In this document: one piece after another, positions 1 to 8,586 of the stretch
How positions within the stretch are numbered: the first letter of the stretch is position 1
How the letters are laid out: every line of letters starts with the position of its first letter
DNA from: Curtobacterium sp. MCSS17_015
Lineage (GTDB): Bacteria > Actinomycetota > Actinomycetes > Actinomycetales > Microbacteriaceae
Assembly: GCF_003234265.2 (NCBI RefSeq)
Contig: NZ_CP126256.1
Coordinates: 2,418,001-2,482,000 of the forward strand
Direction of reading: 5' to 3'
Length of the DNA: 64,000 nt
Notes under the pieces: generated by a model
Told to the model about the DNA's origin: nothing
Databases searched by the model: none
The model's input: only the letters and a program-made list of their open reading frames with translations
Program-made: the position numbers and the translations under genes

Positions 1-1
1 C

Positions 2-379
2 GGCCGGGTCTGGCGCGTCGGGGCGCTGCTGCTCGGGTCCTCGCCCGAGACGGCCGGGCGGGTGTGGTCGACCGGGTCCATCACCCGGGTCACCGAGGCC
101 GGTCGCGCGCAGTTCGTGTCCGTGTCCGCCGAGGTCCGCCGCGCCTACCGGGCAGCCGCAGCGAAGGGGCACTTCGCCCCCGGCGACACCGTGAACCACG
201 GCGCGACGCCGATCCCCCTCGACGACTCCCTGGTCGACGGCAACGGCACGCTGTTCGTCCGCGACGGCACCCCCCGGGTCCGCTGGTCGGCGACGGCGGG
301 CACCGACGTGCCGCTCGCCGACTACCTCGACGACCGCGTCGCCCTGCTCGTCGACCCACCCCGCGGCGCGACGGACTAG
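2..379 (+). CDS. Hypothetical protein, C-terminal part (5' end outside window)
   Basis: The reading frame is already open at the window edge and closes with TAG at 377-379. About 125 residues are visible. They are hydrophilic and rich in Ala, Asp and Arg, with no membrane segment. Short hydrophobic alternations (for example around GTLFVRDG and VALLVDPP) suggest a beta-rich C-terminal domain. I do not recognise the family. An internal GTG or ATG start cannot be excluded, but the frame continues upstream without a stop. Confidence 0.5.
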   Translation, partial: GRVWRVGALLLGSSPETAGRVWSTGSITRVTEAGRAQFVSVSAEVRRAYRAAAAKGHFAPGDTVNHGATPIPLDDSLVDGNGTLFVRDGTPRVRWSATAGTDVPLADYLDDRVALLVDPPRGATD

Positions 380-482
380 CAAGCGACCCCCGTACCGTCC
401 CCGACGCGACCGGGTCGTCGCCCAGGAGGCCGCCCGCCGGATGCCCTGACGACCGCCACCGGACGCCGGTAGGGTCGGCCAC

Positions 483-1811
483 GTGGGATCGATCAACGAC
501 GCGTCCGCCGACCGCTACGAGCTCCGGGAGTTCCACCCGGGGACCGACGACCAGGGAGCTCCGGACAGCAGGACGAAGCCGTGGATGGACGCCGTCGGCC
601 TCGGCTTCCACGAGCCGACCGAGACCGACGAAGCGGCAGCCCGCATGGCGGCGCACATGATCGCCGACCAGGAGACCTTCCTCGGGGTGTACGTCCGACA
701 GCCAGCGCCGGGGTCGGTCGACGAGACCTGGCCCGCCGGCACGTTCACGTGGTTCCGGAAGGCACTCAGCTGGGGCGACGGGACCGCGATCGACACACAG
801 GCGGTGTCCGCGGTGACCGTCCGCCCGACCGAGCGTCGGCGCGGGATCCTCCGGCGGATGATGACGCACGCGCTCGAGCGCGGTGTCGCCGAGGGGTACG
901 CGATGGCGTCCCTCACGGCGTCCGAGGGCACGATCTACCGCCGCTTCGGGTTCGGCTGCGCCATCCGCGAGCGTGCGGTCCGTGTCCGCCGCGCCCGCGC
1001 GCTCCCCTTCCTCGCGCCGACCACCGGCACGGTCGCGGTGGTCCCGCCGCAGTGGCTCGCGGACGGCGTCGGCGAGGAGGTCTTCGCCCGGTTCCACGCC
1101 CGCACACCGGGCTCGATGGTCCGCAACACCGGCACGTGGCCGATCGTGTTCGGGGAGATCGGCCGCGACGGACAGAAGGCGAAGGACGTCCGCGCCGCCG
1201 TGCACCGCCCCGACGGCTCGGACGAGGTCGACGGCTACGTCACCTGGCGCGTCGTCGAGGGCAAGACCGGTGAGGACACCCGCGTCGAGGTCGTCGACCT
1301 CGTCTACGTGACCGACGAGGCCTACCTGTCGCTGTGGGAGTTCCTGCTCTCGATCGACCTGAACGACGTGGTCGTCTACGACCGCTCGCGTCTGGACGAT
1401 CCGATCGTCGCCGCCGTCGCCGACAACCGCGCGTTCGACGTCGACCACGAGGAGGACCACGTCTGGCTCCGCGTCCTGGACGTCGCCGCCGTGCTCGAGT
1501 CTCGCCCGTACGCGGTCGACGGCACGCTCACGCTCGCGGTCACGGATGCGCTCGGCCATGCGTCCGGTACGTACCGGCTCGACGTCCGGGAGGCCCGTGG
1601 CACCGTCACCCGGCTGGCCGACGACGCCGACGCGGCCGGCTCCGACATCGCGCTGGACGTCGCCGACCTCGGAGCGGTGCTCATCGGGTCGGTGTCGCCG
1701 CAGACCCTGGCGGCCGCCGGGCTGCTGCTCGCCGCCGACGAGGCCGCCCCGACCCTGCTGCGGTCGATGCTGACCCCGCCGCGCACGCCGCACGGGATCA
1801 CGTACTTCTGA
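483..1811 (+). CDS. Eis-like GNAT N-acetyltransferase with C-terminal SCP2-like domain
   Basis: This 442-aa protein starts at GTG and has the size and order of the Eis/GNAT family. An N-terminal acetyltransferase domain carries the acetyl-CoA loop ERRRGILRRMM (about residue 119). A second degenerate GNAT fold follows, then an SCP2-like C-terminal domain (about 335-442). The last residues are GITYF. In Mycobacterium tuberculosis Eis the C-terminal Phe carboxylate contributes to catalysis, so the aromatic end fits. Such enzymes acetylate amines, including aminoglycosides in some relatives. The substrate here is unknown. It is a single gene, closed by a hairpin at 1818-1854. Confidence 0.85.
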   Translation: MGSINDASADRYELREFHPGTDDQGAPDSRTKPWMDAVGLGFHEPTETDEAAARMAAHMIADQETFLGVYVRQPAPGSVDETWPAGTFTWFRKALSWGDGTAIDTQAVSAVTVRPTERRRGILRRMMTHALERGVAEGYAMASLTASEGTIYRRFGFGCAIRERAVRVRRARALPFLAPTTGTVAVVPPQWLADGVGEEVFARFHARTPGSMVRNTGTWPIVFGEIGRDGQKAKDVRAAVHRPDGSDEVDGYVTWRVVEGKTGEDTRVEVVDLVYVTDEAYLSLWEFLLSIDLNDVVVYDRSRLDDPIVAAVADNRAFDVDHEEDHVWLRVLDVAAVLESRPYAVDGTLTLAVTDALGHASGTYRLDVREARGTVTRLADDADAAGSDIALDVADLGAVLIGSVSPQTLAAAGLLLAADEAAPTLLRSMLTPPRTPHGITYF

Positions 1812-1817
1812 GGCCGG

Positions 1818-1854
1818 CCTGGTCCGTCGGGGCGCACGCCGACGGCCGACCAGG
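1818..1854. terminator. Hairpin between convergent genes
   Basis: Arms CCTGGTCCGTCGG and CCGACGG..ACCAGG pair with a small interruption and a short loop. The hairpin lies between the convergent acetyltransferase and the minus-strand gene ending at 1875. There is no U tract. It probably acts in both directions. Confidence 0.55.
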
Positions 1855-1874
1855 GGGGCGACCTCCAGACCGGC

Positions 1875-2732
1875 TCAGCGGTCGAAGAAGTCGCCGATCC
1901 CGGGCCACTGGAAGCCCTCGCTGAGGTTCCCGACCTGGTCGCCGAGCCCGCCGAGTGCCTGCTCGCCCTGTGCGGCGACACCCTCGACGCCACCGCCGAG
2001 GTCACCGAGCCCACCGCTCACGGTGTCGCCCAGGCCGGACACGACGCCCTCGAAGTCGACACCGAGGTCAGCCGCCTGCGCGAGCACCGGTCCCGCTGCC
2101 GCGCTGAGGACCGCGCCGCCCGCGACCGCCACCGCGAGTCCGCCGACCGCGAGTGCTCCGCCACCGATCGCGGTGCCGGCGAGGACCTTCCGCATCGTCC
2201 CCGGACGGCTCGTCTCGCCCCGGGTCGCGGCCCTCGCCAAGCCGGCCGGGGACGCATCGGTCGACCGGTCGTGCTGCGGGACCTCGGCGTTGAGTCGCTG
2301 GAGCACCTGCTGTCGCTGCTCCGGGGTCAGGCGAGCGAACGCGTCGTGGTGCGCCTGCTCCAGACGCTCGGGGTCCGCGGTCTTCAGCAGGTAGTCGTAC
2401 TTCGCGATCGCCACGCGGTCGGCATCGGTCGCGGGCGTGCGTGCGGGTCGCCCACCGGTCGGCTGCCCGTACGGCTGCTGTCCGGTCGGCTGCTGCGGCT
2501 GCCGCGCGGAGTCGTGCCCGCTCCGGTCGTCACCGGTCAACCTGTCCGCGGCCGTCCGGACCAGGCTGCGCCAGTCGGTGCCACCCGATCGACCGGGCTG
2601 CCGGTACTGCTGCATGCCGCCCGGCTGCTGCGCACCGCCCTGGTTCCCGGCCCCGGGCTGGCCGGAGCGCTTCTGGAGTTGCTTGTCGATGACCTTCGAG
2701 GCCATGCCGAGGATGCGGTTCAGGTTCGCCAT
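1875..2732 (-). CDS. Hypothetical Gly/Gln-rich protein with one hydrophobic segment
   Basis: The start is ATG at 2732 with GGTCAGGT just upstream, giving 285 aa. In order the protein has a short helical N-terminus (MANLNRILG), a disordered Gly/Gln/Pro-rich region (about 25-95), a helical block around YDYLLKTADPERLEQAHHD and LTPEQRQQVLQRL (about 100-150), a strongly hydrophobic Ala/Gly/Val segment near 190-220, and a tail of Gly-Leu-Gly-Asp-type repeats. The hydrophobic segment may be a membrane anchor or hairpin. I do not recognise a function, and there is no enzyme motif. The next gene upstream on this strand is far away, so it is probably monocistronic. Confidence 0.75.
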   Translation of the reverse strand: MANLNRILGMASKVIDKQLQKRSGQPGAGNQGGAQQPGGMQQYRQPGRSGGTDWRSLVRTAADRLTGDDRSGHDSARQPQQPTGQQPYGQPTGGRPARTPATDADRVAIAKYDYLLKTADPERLEQAHHDAFARLTPEQRQQVLQRLNAEVPQHDRSTDASPAGLARAATRGETSRPGTMRKVLAGTAIGGGALAVGGLAVAVAGGAVLSAAAGPVLAQAADLGVDFEGVVSGLGDTVSGGLGDLGGGVEGVAAQGEQALGGLGDQVGNLSEGFQWPGIGDFFDR

Positions 2733-2864
2733 ACCTGACCTTTGCGTCCTCACATGTGCGCACGCGGCAGTGCTCCGGTGCGCTGCCGGTGCACTCCCCC
2801 GGGATCCCCTGTGAGCGGCGGCGACGCAGTGGCAACGCGCAACTGGAATACGTGTATCAGGCCG

Positions 2865-3019
2865 TTAGGCTGGACGGCGAGCGCGCGACCGCCGGAGCGC
2901 GTTCAGGGCGGACGAGTGAAGCCCGGGACTGGGCAAACAGTCCCGGGCTTCGGTTCGCTCTCCGAGTGGAGGGCCAGGGGAAGACACCGTTCCCCGAGTT
3001 CAGCACTCGGGAACAGTGT
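2865..3019 (+). ncRNA. Candidate structured RNA or leader with two strong hairpins
   Basis: This gene-poor stretch (2733-3094) holds a perfect 14-bp hairpin: arms 2918-2931 and 2938-2951 (GAAGCCCGGGACTG and its complement) around a 6-nt loop. A second imperfect hairpin of about 13 bp lies at 2984-3019 (arms around GTTCCC.GAGT and ACTCGGGAAC). A TAGGCT -10-like box lies about 50 bp upstream at 2865. Neither hairpin is followed by a U tract. It could be a small RNA, or the leader of the 37-aa gene at 3095. I could not match it to 6S, tmRNA, SRP RNA or RNase P RNA. The ends are approximate. Confidence 0.35.
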
Positions 3020-3094
3020 AGCCGAGCCCGCTCGGCGGCACACCCCTGGCTCACGCTCCTCGTGTCCGCCGGCGATGACACCAGGAGGTACTCG

Positions 3095-3208
3095 ATGTCG
3101 CACGACACCGAACGCCGGCCCAGGCGTCAGGTCCCGTGGTTGGGGATCGCGAGTTTGCTCGTGACCCTCGCCCGGTTCCTGCTCGACCTGCGCCGCACGG
3201 GCCAGTGA
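3095..3208 (+). CDS. 37-aa single-span membrane peptide
   Basis: This short gene starts at ATG 3095, with a clear Shine-Dalgarno GGAGGT at 3084-3089. It encodes a basic N-terminus (HDTERRPRRQ), one hydrophobic span (WLGIASLLVTLARFLL) and a basic tail (DLRRTGQ). It follows the two-hairpin region and ends just before a hairpin at 3214-3246. The ribosome-binding site and terminator argue for a real gene, but with no homologue to compare, coding status is only probable. Function unknown. Confidence 0.5.
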   Translation: MSHDTERRPRRQVPWLGIASLLVTLARFLLDLRRTGQ

Positions 3209-3213
3209 CACGG

Positions 3214-3246
3214 GCGCCCCGCGCCGCATCCAGCGGTGCGGGGCGC
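3214..3246. terminator. GC-rich bidirectional hairpin
   Basis: GCGCCCCGCGCCGC pairs with GCGGTGCGGGGCGC, with one G-T type interruption and a 5-nt loop. It sits between the 37-aa gene and the convergent flavoprotein gene ending at 3270. No U tract. Confidence 0.6.
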
Positions 3247-3269
3247 TCCGGTCGACTGCGCCGCGCGCG

Positions 3270-4556
3270 TCAGCCGAGCACGCGGTCCAGGAACGGGTTG
3301 CGGAACCGGCCCTGCGGGTCGAGGTCCCGCGCGAGTGCCGCGAACGCCCCGAGCTGCGGGTAGACCTGGTGCAGCCGCTCCGGCGTCGCCGCGGTGACCT
3401 TCCCCCAGTGCGGACGGGGAGCGAAGGGCGCGAGGGCGTTCTCGATGAGCGGCAGCGCGACGGCCACGTCCTCGGCCTGTCGGCGGAACGTGAAGTGGAA
3501 GGCCACGGAGTCCCGCTCCGAACTCGGCGCGAGCCAGGCGTCGTCGGCTGCGATCCGACGGATCTCCGAGACGTACAGGACCGGCGCGATGGCCTCGCCG
3601 ATCTCGCGGAGCGCCTGGATCGCGGGGACGGCGTCCGTGGCGGCGACCATGTACTCCGCCTGGATCTCCGCTCCGGCGGACGGGGTGAACGACGACCGGA
3701 AGTGCGGGAGCCGCTCGTGCCAGGGGCCCGGCACACCGCCCTGCTCGGTGACCCCGGCGGTCTCGCTGCCCGGTACGGGGTGGATCGGTTCGGCGCCGGC
3801 GACGGCCCCGAGTGCGGCGAGGTCGATGACCGCGTCGTCCCGGTCCTCGCGCCGCTTCGTCCAGATCTGCCGGACGCCGTCGGCGGTGTACCCGGTGAAC
3901 ATGCTGACGCTGTAGCCGGCCGACATGATCTGCTCGAACTGCGCGTCGACGACGTCCCACCCGAGCCCGGTGTGCACCGTCTGGGCGACGCGGTAGCTCG
4001 GCTCGACGGCGAGGTGCACCGCGACGACGACGCCGAGGGCGCCGAGCGCGACCCGGTGCGCGTCGAGCCGGGGGTCGTCCGCACCGACGAGCTCGACCTC
4101 CCCCGAGGCCCGCACGATCTCGACCCCGACGACCGACTGCGCCAGCGAGGCGTTCCCGACACCCGAGCCGTGGGTGCCCGTGGCGACGGCACCGGCGACG
4201 GAGATGTGCGGCAGGGACGCGAGGTTCGCGAGCGCCCAGCCACGGGCCTCCAGGTCGACGGCCACCTGGGCGTGCGTGAGGCCGGCGGCGACGCGGGCCA
4301 CGCGTCGCTCGCCGTCCACGTCGAGTTCGGGCGGGAGGCCCGTGAGCGTCACCTGCACCGCGTCGGTGTCGGCGATCGTGTTGAACGAGTGCCGGGACCC
4401 GAGCGCCGTCAGGCGCGGGGTCGAGGCGACCAGCCGCTGGAGTTCGTCGAGACTCGTCGGTTCCGCCAGGTGGCTCGCCGAGTAGGTGACGTTCCCCGCC
4501 CAGTTGGTGCGGGTGTGGGCTGCGGTGGTGGTGTCGTCGTCGATCACGTCGCTCAT
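3270..4556 (-). CDS. Alditol oxidase-like FAD-dependent oxidoreductase
   Basis: This 428-aa protein belongs to the VAO/aldonolactone oxidase family. It has an N-terminal FAD-binding domain with ALGSRHSFN, where His56 aligns with the histidine that binds FAD covalently in alditol and xylitol oxidases, and with AGAVATGTHGSG. A substrate domain follows, ending in GRFRNPFLDRVLG. Length matches AldO/XyoA (about 415-420 aa). These enzymes oxidise the terminal hydroxyl of sugar alcohols with O2, giving aldose and H2O2. It lies 19 nt after araA with a GGGAGG ribosome site, so it is the fourth gene of the ara operon. This suggests (inference) arabitol oxidation to arabinose. L-gulonolactone or arabinonolactone oxidase is the alternative. 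Confidence 0.8.
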   Translation of the reverse strand: MSDVIDDDTTTAAHTRTNWAGNVTYSASHLAEPTSLDELQRLVASTPRLTALGSRHSFNTIADTDAVQVTLTGLPPELDVDGERRVARVAAGLTHAQVAVDLEARGWALANLASLPHISVAGAVATGTHGSGVGNASLAQSVVGVEIVRASGEVELVGADDPRLDAHRVALGALGVVVAVHLAVEPSYRVAQTVHTGLGWDVVDAQFEQIMSAGYSVSMFTGYTADGVRQIWTKRREDRDDAVIDLAALGAVAGAEPIHPVPGSETAGVTEQGGVPGPWHERLPHFRSSFTPSAGAEIQAEYMVAATDAVPAIQALREIGEAIAPVLYVSEIRRIAADDAWLAPSSERDSVAFHFTFRRQAEDVAVALPLIENALAPFAPRPHWGKVTAATPERLHQVYPQLGAFAALARDLDPQGRFRNPFLDRVLG

Positions 4557-4575
4557 CGTAGGCCTCCCGACCGAC

Positions 4576-6108
4576 TCAGAAACCCCGGTCGAGCCGGTGC
4601 CAGGTCTGCTGCGTGCGGACCTCGTCGCGGAAGCCGCGCAGCGTGGTGTGCTCGTCGATGACCAGGAACTCGGTGCCGATCATCGTCGCGAGGTCCTCGA
4701 CCACCTGGATGCCGACGGCGGTCGTCATCACGGTGTGGTGCGCGGCACCGGCGGTGAGCCAGGCCTCGGCGGACTCCGGGAACGACGGCTGCGGCTCCCA
4801 GACGGCACGGCCGACGGGCAGGTTCGGCAGCGCCTCGGTGGGCTCGACGACCTCGACGACGTTCGCGGTGAGGCGGAAGCCGTCGCGCGTGTCGGACAGC
4901 GCGGCGACCACGGCGGGTCCGGCGTCGGCGGTGAAGACCAGGCGCACCGGGTCGTCCTTGCCGCCGATGCCGAGCGGGTGGATCTCGAGCGTCGGGGTGG
5001 ACGACGTCAGGGTCGGGGAGACCTCGAGCATGTGGGCACCGAGGATCTTCTCCGCGCCCGGGGTGAGGTCGTACGTGTAGTCCTCCATGAGGCTCGCGCC
5101 ACCCGGGAGACCGGCGCCGGCCACGTTCATCGCGCGGACGAGCACGGCCGTCTTCCAGTCGCCCTCGGCGCCGAACCCGTAGCCGTCGGCCATGAGCCGC
5201 TGCACGGCGAGGCCGGGCAGCTGCTTGAGCGCGCCGAGGTCCTCGAAGTTCGTCGTGAACGCCGCGGACCCGTTCTCCGCCAGCAGTGCGCGCAGGCCGA
5301 GCTCGATCGCGGCACCGTCCCGCAGGGACTGGCGACGCTCGCCGCCGTCCCGCAGTTCCGGCACGAGGTCGTAGGCCGCGTCGTACTGCGCGACGAGCGC
5401 GTCGACGGCGGCGGTGTCGGCCGTCGCGGTCTCGACGGCCGCGACCAGGTCGTTGACGGCCCACGTGTTGACCTGCACGCCGAGCTCGATCTCGGCCTCG
5501 GTCTTGTCGCCCTCGGTCACGGCGACGTAGCGCATGTTGTCGCCGAAGCGCGTGAGCTTGAGCTGACGGATCGCGGCGGCACCGGCGGCGGCACGGGTCC
5601 AGTCGGACACCCGCTGCTGCACGCGCGGGTCGGAGACGTGGCCGACGGCCGTGGCGTGACGGACGCCCATGCGGGCGAGGGCGTACCCGAACTCGCGGTC
5701 GCCGTGCGCGGCCTGGTTGAGGTTCATGAAGTCGAAGTCGATGTCCGCCCACGGCAGCGCGACGTTCGCCTGCGTGTGCAGGTGCAGGAGCGGCTTCGTC
5801 AGCGCGTTGAGGCCGCTGATCCACATCTTCGCGGGGCTGAACGTGTGCATCCACGTGGTGACGCCGATGACCTTGTCGTCGGCGCTCGCCTCGATGAGGG
5901 CGCGCCGGATGCCGTCGGCGTCCTTGAGCACCGGCTTCCACACGAGCTTCACCGGCAGGACACCGGCGAGCGTCTCGTGCACGGCCTTGCTCTGCTCCTC
6001 GACCTGGCGGAGGGTCTCCTCGCCGTACAGGCCCTGCGACCCGGTGAGGAACCACACCTCGTAGCCGTCGAGCGTGGCCTGGGGGTCGACGGGGGTGTCC
6101 TGCGTCAT
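4576..6108 (-). CDS. araA: L-arabinose isomerase
   Basis: This 510-aa cytoplasmic enzyme converts L-arabinose to L-ribulose, the first step of the ara pathway. The N-terminus [17 protein letters not shown] is typical of AraA. Further conserved blocks are [30 protein letters not shown] and [12 protein letters not shown], which contribute metal and substrate residues in characterised enzymes. Length is close to that of E. coli AraA (500 aa). The start is ATG at 6108, chosen because it overlaps the araD stop (ATGA), as is usual for translational coupling. It is transcribed with araB and araD from the operator-flanked promoter near 8517-8546. Confidence 0.95.
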   Translation of the reverse strand: MTQDTPVDPQATLDGYEVWFLTGSQGLYGEETLRQVEEQSKAVHETLAGVLPVKLVWKPVLKDADGIRRALIEASADDKVIGVTTWMHTFSPAKMWISGLNALTKPLLHLHTQANVALPWADIDFDFMNLNQAAHGDREFGYALARMGVRHATAVGHVSDPRVQQRVSDWTRAAAGAAAIRQLKLTRFGDNMRYVAVTEGDKTEAEIELGVQVNTWAVNDLVAAVETATADTAAVDALVAQYDAAYDLVPELRDGGERRQSLRDGAAIELGLRALLAENGSAAFTTNFEDLGALKQLPGLAVQRLMADGYGFGAEGDWKTAVLVRAMNVAGAGLPGGASLMEDYTYDLTPGAEKILGAHMLEVSPTLTSSTPTLEIHPLGIGGKDDPVRLVFTADAGPAVVAALSDTRDGFRLTANVVEVVEPTEALPNLPVGRAVWEPQPSFPESAEAWLTAGAAHHTVMTTAVGIQVVEDLATMIGTEFLVIDEHTTLRGFRDEVRTQQTWHRLDRGF

Positions 6109-6806
6109 CGCATGGCTCCTTCGGGGTTCTGTCCGTAGACGTTCTGGTACCGGTCGAACAACCGGTCGATGTTGTCCTGCGCGATCGGGACGAGCTCGCC
6201 GCCCTGCTTCGCGATGTGCACGGTGCGGGCGACGTCCTCGCACATCACCGCGGCCTTGACGGCGTCCTTCGCGTCCTTGCCGATCGTGAAGACGCCGTGG
6301 TTCTGCATGAGCACCGCACGGGAGCGGTGTCCGGACAGGGTCTCGACGATGCCGCGGCCGATGGTGTCGTCGCCGATGATCGCGAACGGGCCGACCGGGA
6401 TCGGTCCGCCGAACTCGTCCGCCATCGCGGTGATGACGCACGGGATCGCCTCGGCCCGGGCGGCCCAGGCGGTGGCGTACGTCGAGTGGGTGTGCACGAC
6501 GCCGTTCACCTCGGGCATGTTGCGGTACACGTAGGCGTGCGCGGCGGTGTCGCTCGACGGGCCGTGCTCGTTGCCCCACCCGTCGGCCGGCACACCGTCG
6601 AGGGTGCAGACGACCTGGTTCTCCGGGGCGAGGTCCTCGCTGACGACGCCGCTCGGTTTGATCACGAAGAGGTCGGTGCCGGGCACGCGCTCGGAGACGT
6701 TGCCGCCGGTCCAGATCACCAGGCCGTAGCGGACGAGCTCGCCGTGCAGGCGGGCCACGCGCTCGCGCGCGGCCGCCACGGCCGCCCGGGTGGTGTCGTC
6801 GGTCAT
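6105..6806 (-). CDS. araD: L-ribulose-5-phosphate 4-epimerase
   Basis: This 233-aa class II aldolase-type zinc enzyme converts L-ribulose-5-phosphate to D-xylulose-5-phosphate, the third step of arabinose catabolism. Visible features are the phosphate-binding [10 protein letters not shown] and IKPSGV, the zinc ligands in VVHTHSTYA, and the later QNHGVFTIG with a third metal histidine. Length matches the family. It overlaps araA by 4 nt and araB by 1 nt (TGATG), so the gene order is araB-araD-araA rather than the E. coli BAD order. Cytoplasmic. Confidence 0.95.
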   Translation of the reverse strand: MTDDTTRAAVAAARERVARLHGELVRYGLVIWTGGNVSERVPGTDLFVIKPSGVVSEDLAPENQVVCTLDGVPADGWGNEHGPSSDTAAHAYVYRNMPEVNGVVHTHSTYATAWAARAEAIPCVITAMADEFGGPIPVGPFAIIGDDTIGRGIVETLSGHRSRAVLMQNHGVFTIGKDAKDAVKAAVMCEDVARTVHIAKQGGELVPIAQDNIDRLFDRYQNVYGQNPEGAMR

Positions 6807-8479
6807 CAGATCACGTCCTGTTCCTGCTGGGGGTCGGTGTCGGTGTCGGCCTGGAGGCCCGGCTCACCCGCGCCCGTCGACACGCCGCCGCGGGTGGTCG
6901 CGCCGGGCACCGTGGCCGCGATCGCCTGGATCGGCAGCGCGGCGCGGAAGCGATCGAGGTACGCGGTGAAGCCGGCGACGTCGCGGTCGTCGGGCTCGAC
7001 GACGTTCGTCGCGGCGGACCCGAAGACCGTGGTGTCAAGGTACTCGGCGAGGGAGCTGTCGGCGGCGTACTCGAGGTAGGCGGCCAGGACGGCGATGCCC
7101 CACGCCCCGCCCTCGCTCGCGGTGGCCTCGAGGGCGACCGGCACGCGGAGGGCCGCGGCGAGCTGGCGCTGCGGCAGCCCGGGCGTCCGGAAGAGCCCGC
7201 CGTGCGCGGTCATCCGGTCGACGGCGACGCCCTCGCCGTGCAGGACCTCCATGCCGATCGCGAGCGTCGCGAACGCGCCCATGAGCTCCGCGCGGACGAG
7301 GTTGCCGAGCGTGAAGCGGGCGTCGGGCGCGCGGAGGAGCAGCGGGCGACCGTCCTCGACACCCGTGACGGGCTCGCCCGCCAGGTAGTTCACCGCGAGC
7401 AGTCCGCCGGCGTCGGTGTCGGCGTCCGCTGCCTCGTCGAGGAGCGTGCGGAACACGGTGTCGGTGTCGACGGGGGCACCGGCGGCCTCGGCGAAACGGC
7501 CGAAGACCCGGGCCCAGCTGCCGATCTCGCTCGCACCGTTGTTGCAGTGCACCATCGCGACGGCGTCGCCGGCGGGTGTCGTGACGACGTCGAGCTCCTC
7601 GTGCGGGGTCGACAGCGGCCGTTCGAGGACGACCATCGCGAAGATGCTCGTGCCGACGCTGACGTTGCCGGTGCGCTGAGCGACCGCGTTGGTCGCGACC
7701 ATGCCGGTGCCGGCGTCGCCCTCGGGCGGGCAGAGCGGCGCGCCGGGCTGCAGCGTCCCGGTCGCGTCCAGCCACGCTGCGCCCTCGGCGGTGAGCGTGC
7801 CGGCGTCCTGTCCGGCGACGAGCACCTCGGGCAGCAGCGCCCGGAGGTCGGGGACGCCGATGAGGTCCTGCGCGGCGCTGAGCATGGCGGCGTCGTAGTC
7901 CTGCGTCGCCGGGTCGATCGGGAACATCCCGGAGGCGTCGCCGACCCCGAGCACGTCCCGACCGGTCAGGCGGCGGTGCACGTACCCGGCGAGCGTCGTG
8001 ACGCCGTCGATGTGCGCGACGTGCTGCTCGTCGTCGAGGACGGCCTGGTACAGGTGCGCAACCGACCAGCGGAGCGGGATGTTGAAGCCGAGCGCGTCGC
8101 TGAGCGCGGCGGCGGCGGGGCCCGTCGAGGTGTTGCGCCAGGTGCGGAACGGGACGAGGAGGTCGCCCGCTGCGTCGAACGGCAGGTAGCCGTGCATCAT
8201 GGCCGAGACGCCGACGGCCTTGAACGTCGTCGGGACCGAGGCGTGCTGCTCCTGCAGGTCGGCGACGAGCGCGGCGTAGGCGGCGCGCACGCCGGTCTCG
8301 ACGGCTGCCAGCGGATAGGTCCAGCGACCGCCGACGAACTCGTTCTCCCACTCGTGCGAGCCGGCGGCGATGACCGTCAGGTCCTCACCCACCAGGCACG
8401 CCTTGATGCGGGTCGAACCGAGTTCGATGCCGAGGGTCGTGCGGCCGTCCGCGATCTCGCGGGTCCGGTCGTCGCTCAT
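6806..8479 (-). CDS. araB: Ribulokinase
   Basis: This 557-aa FGGY-family kinase phosphorylates L-ribulose at the expense of ATP. The N-terminal ATP-binding motif is [28 protein letters not shown] and the C-terminal [16 protein letters not shown] are typical of the family, and the length agrees with other ribulokinases. It is the first gene of the operon, with a strong AGGAGG site 7 nt before ATG 8479. Two perfect GTGAGCGCTCAC operators lie upstream, one between the -35 and -10 boxes and one just after the -10, so repression should be tight without inducer. Confidence 0.93.
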   Translation of the reverse strand: MSDDRTREIADGRTTLGIELGSTRIKACLVGEDLTVIAAGSHEWENEFVGGRWTYPLAAVETGVRAAYAALVADLQEQHASVPTTFKAVGVSAMMHGYLPFDAAGDLLVPFRTWRNTSTGPAAAALSDALGFNIPLRWSVAHLYQAVLDDEQHVAHIDGVTTLAGYVHRRLTGRDVLGVGDASGMFPIDPATQDYDAAMLSAAQDLIGVPDLRALLPEVLVAGQDAGTLTAEGAAWLDATGTLQPGAPLCPPEGDAGTGMVATNAVAQRTGNVSVGTSIFAMVVLERPLSTPHEELDVVTTPAGDAVAMVHCNNGASEIGSWARVFGRFAEAAGAPVDTDTVFRTLLDEAADADTDAGGLLAVNYLAGEPVTGVEDGRPLLLRAPDARFTLGNLVRAELMGAFATLAIGMEVLHGEGVAVDRMTAHGGLFRTPGLPQRQLAAALRVPVALEATASEGGAWGIAVLAAYLEYAADSSLAEYLDTTVFGSAATNVVEPDDRDVAGFTAYLDRFRAALPIQAIAATVPGATTRGGVSTGAGEPGLQADTDTDPQQEQDVI

Positions 8480-8504
8480 GGTGGCCTCCTGCTCTCGCCG
8501 TCGA

Positions 8505-8546
8505 GTGAGCGCTCACACCGTAGCGCGTGAGCGCTCACCCGGACAA
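8505..8546 (-). promoter_or_regulatory. araBDA promoter with two identical operators
   Basis: Read on the minus strand, there is a -35 TTGTCC (8541-8546), an 18-nt spacer and a -10 TACGGT (8517-8522). GTGAGCGCTCAC occurs at 8527-8538 inside the spacer and again at 8505-8516 directly after the -10. The centres are 22 bp apart, about two helical turns, suited to two repressor dimers on one DNA face. Confidence 0.8.
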
Positions 8547-8586
8547 CTCGTCGGCCGTGTCGGCAGAGCGGCGACGGCGACCGCGC

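Noticed and set aside
2918..3019. 6C RNA or housekeeping RNA (6S, tmRNA, SRP, RNase P)
   Set aside because: The loops lack the C runs of 6C RNA, and no signature of the other RNAs was found. Only a generic structured-RNA call is justified.
4486..6138. A 550-codon plus-strand frame opposite araA
   Set aside because: It mirrors the araA codons and has no recognisable motif or ribosome site. araA is certain.
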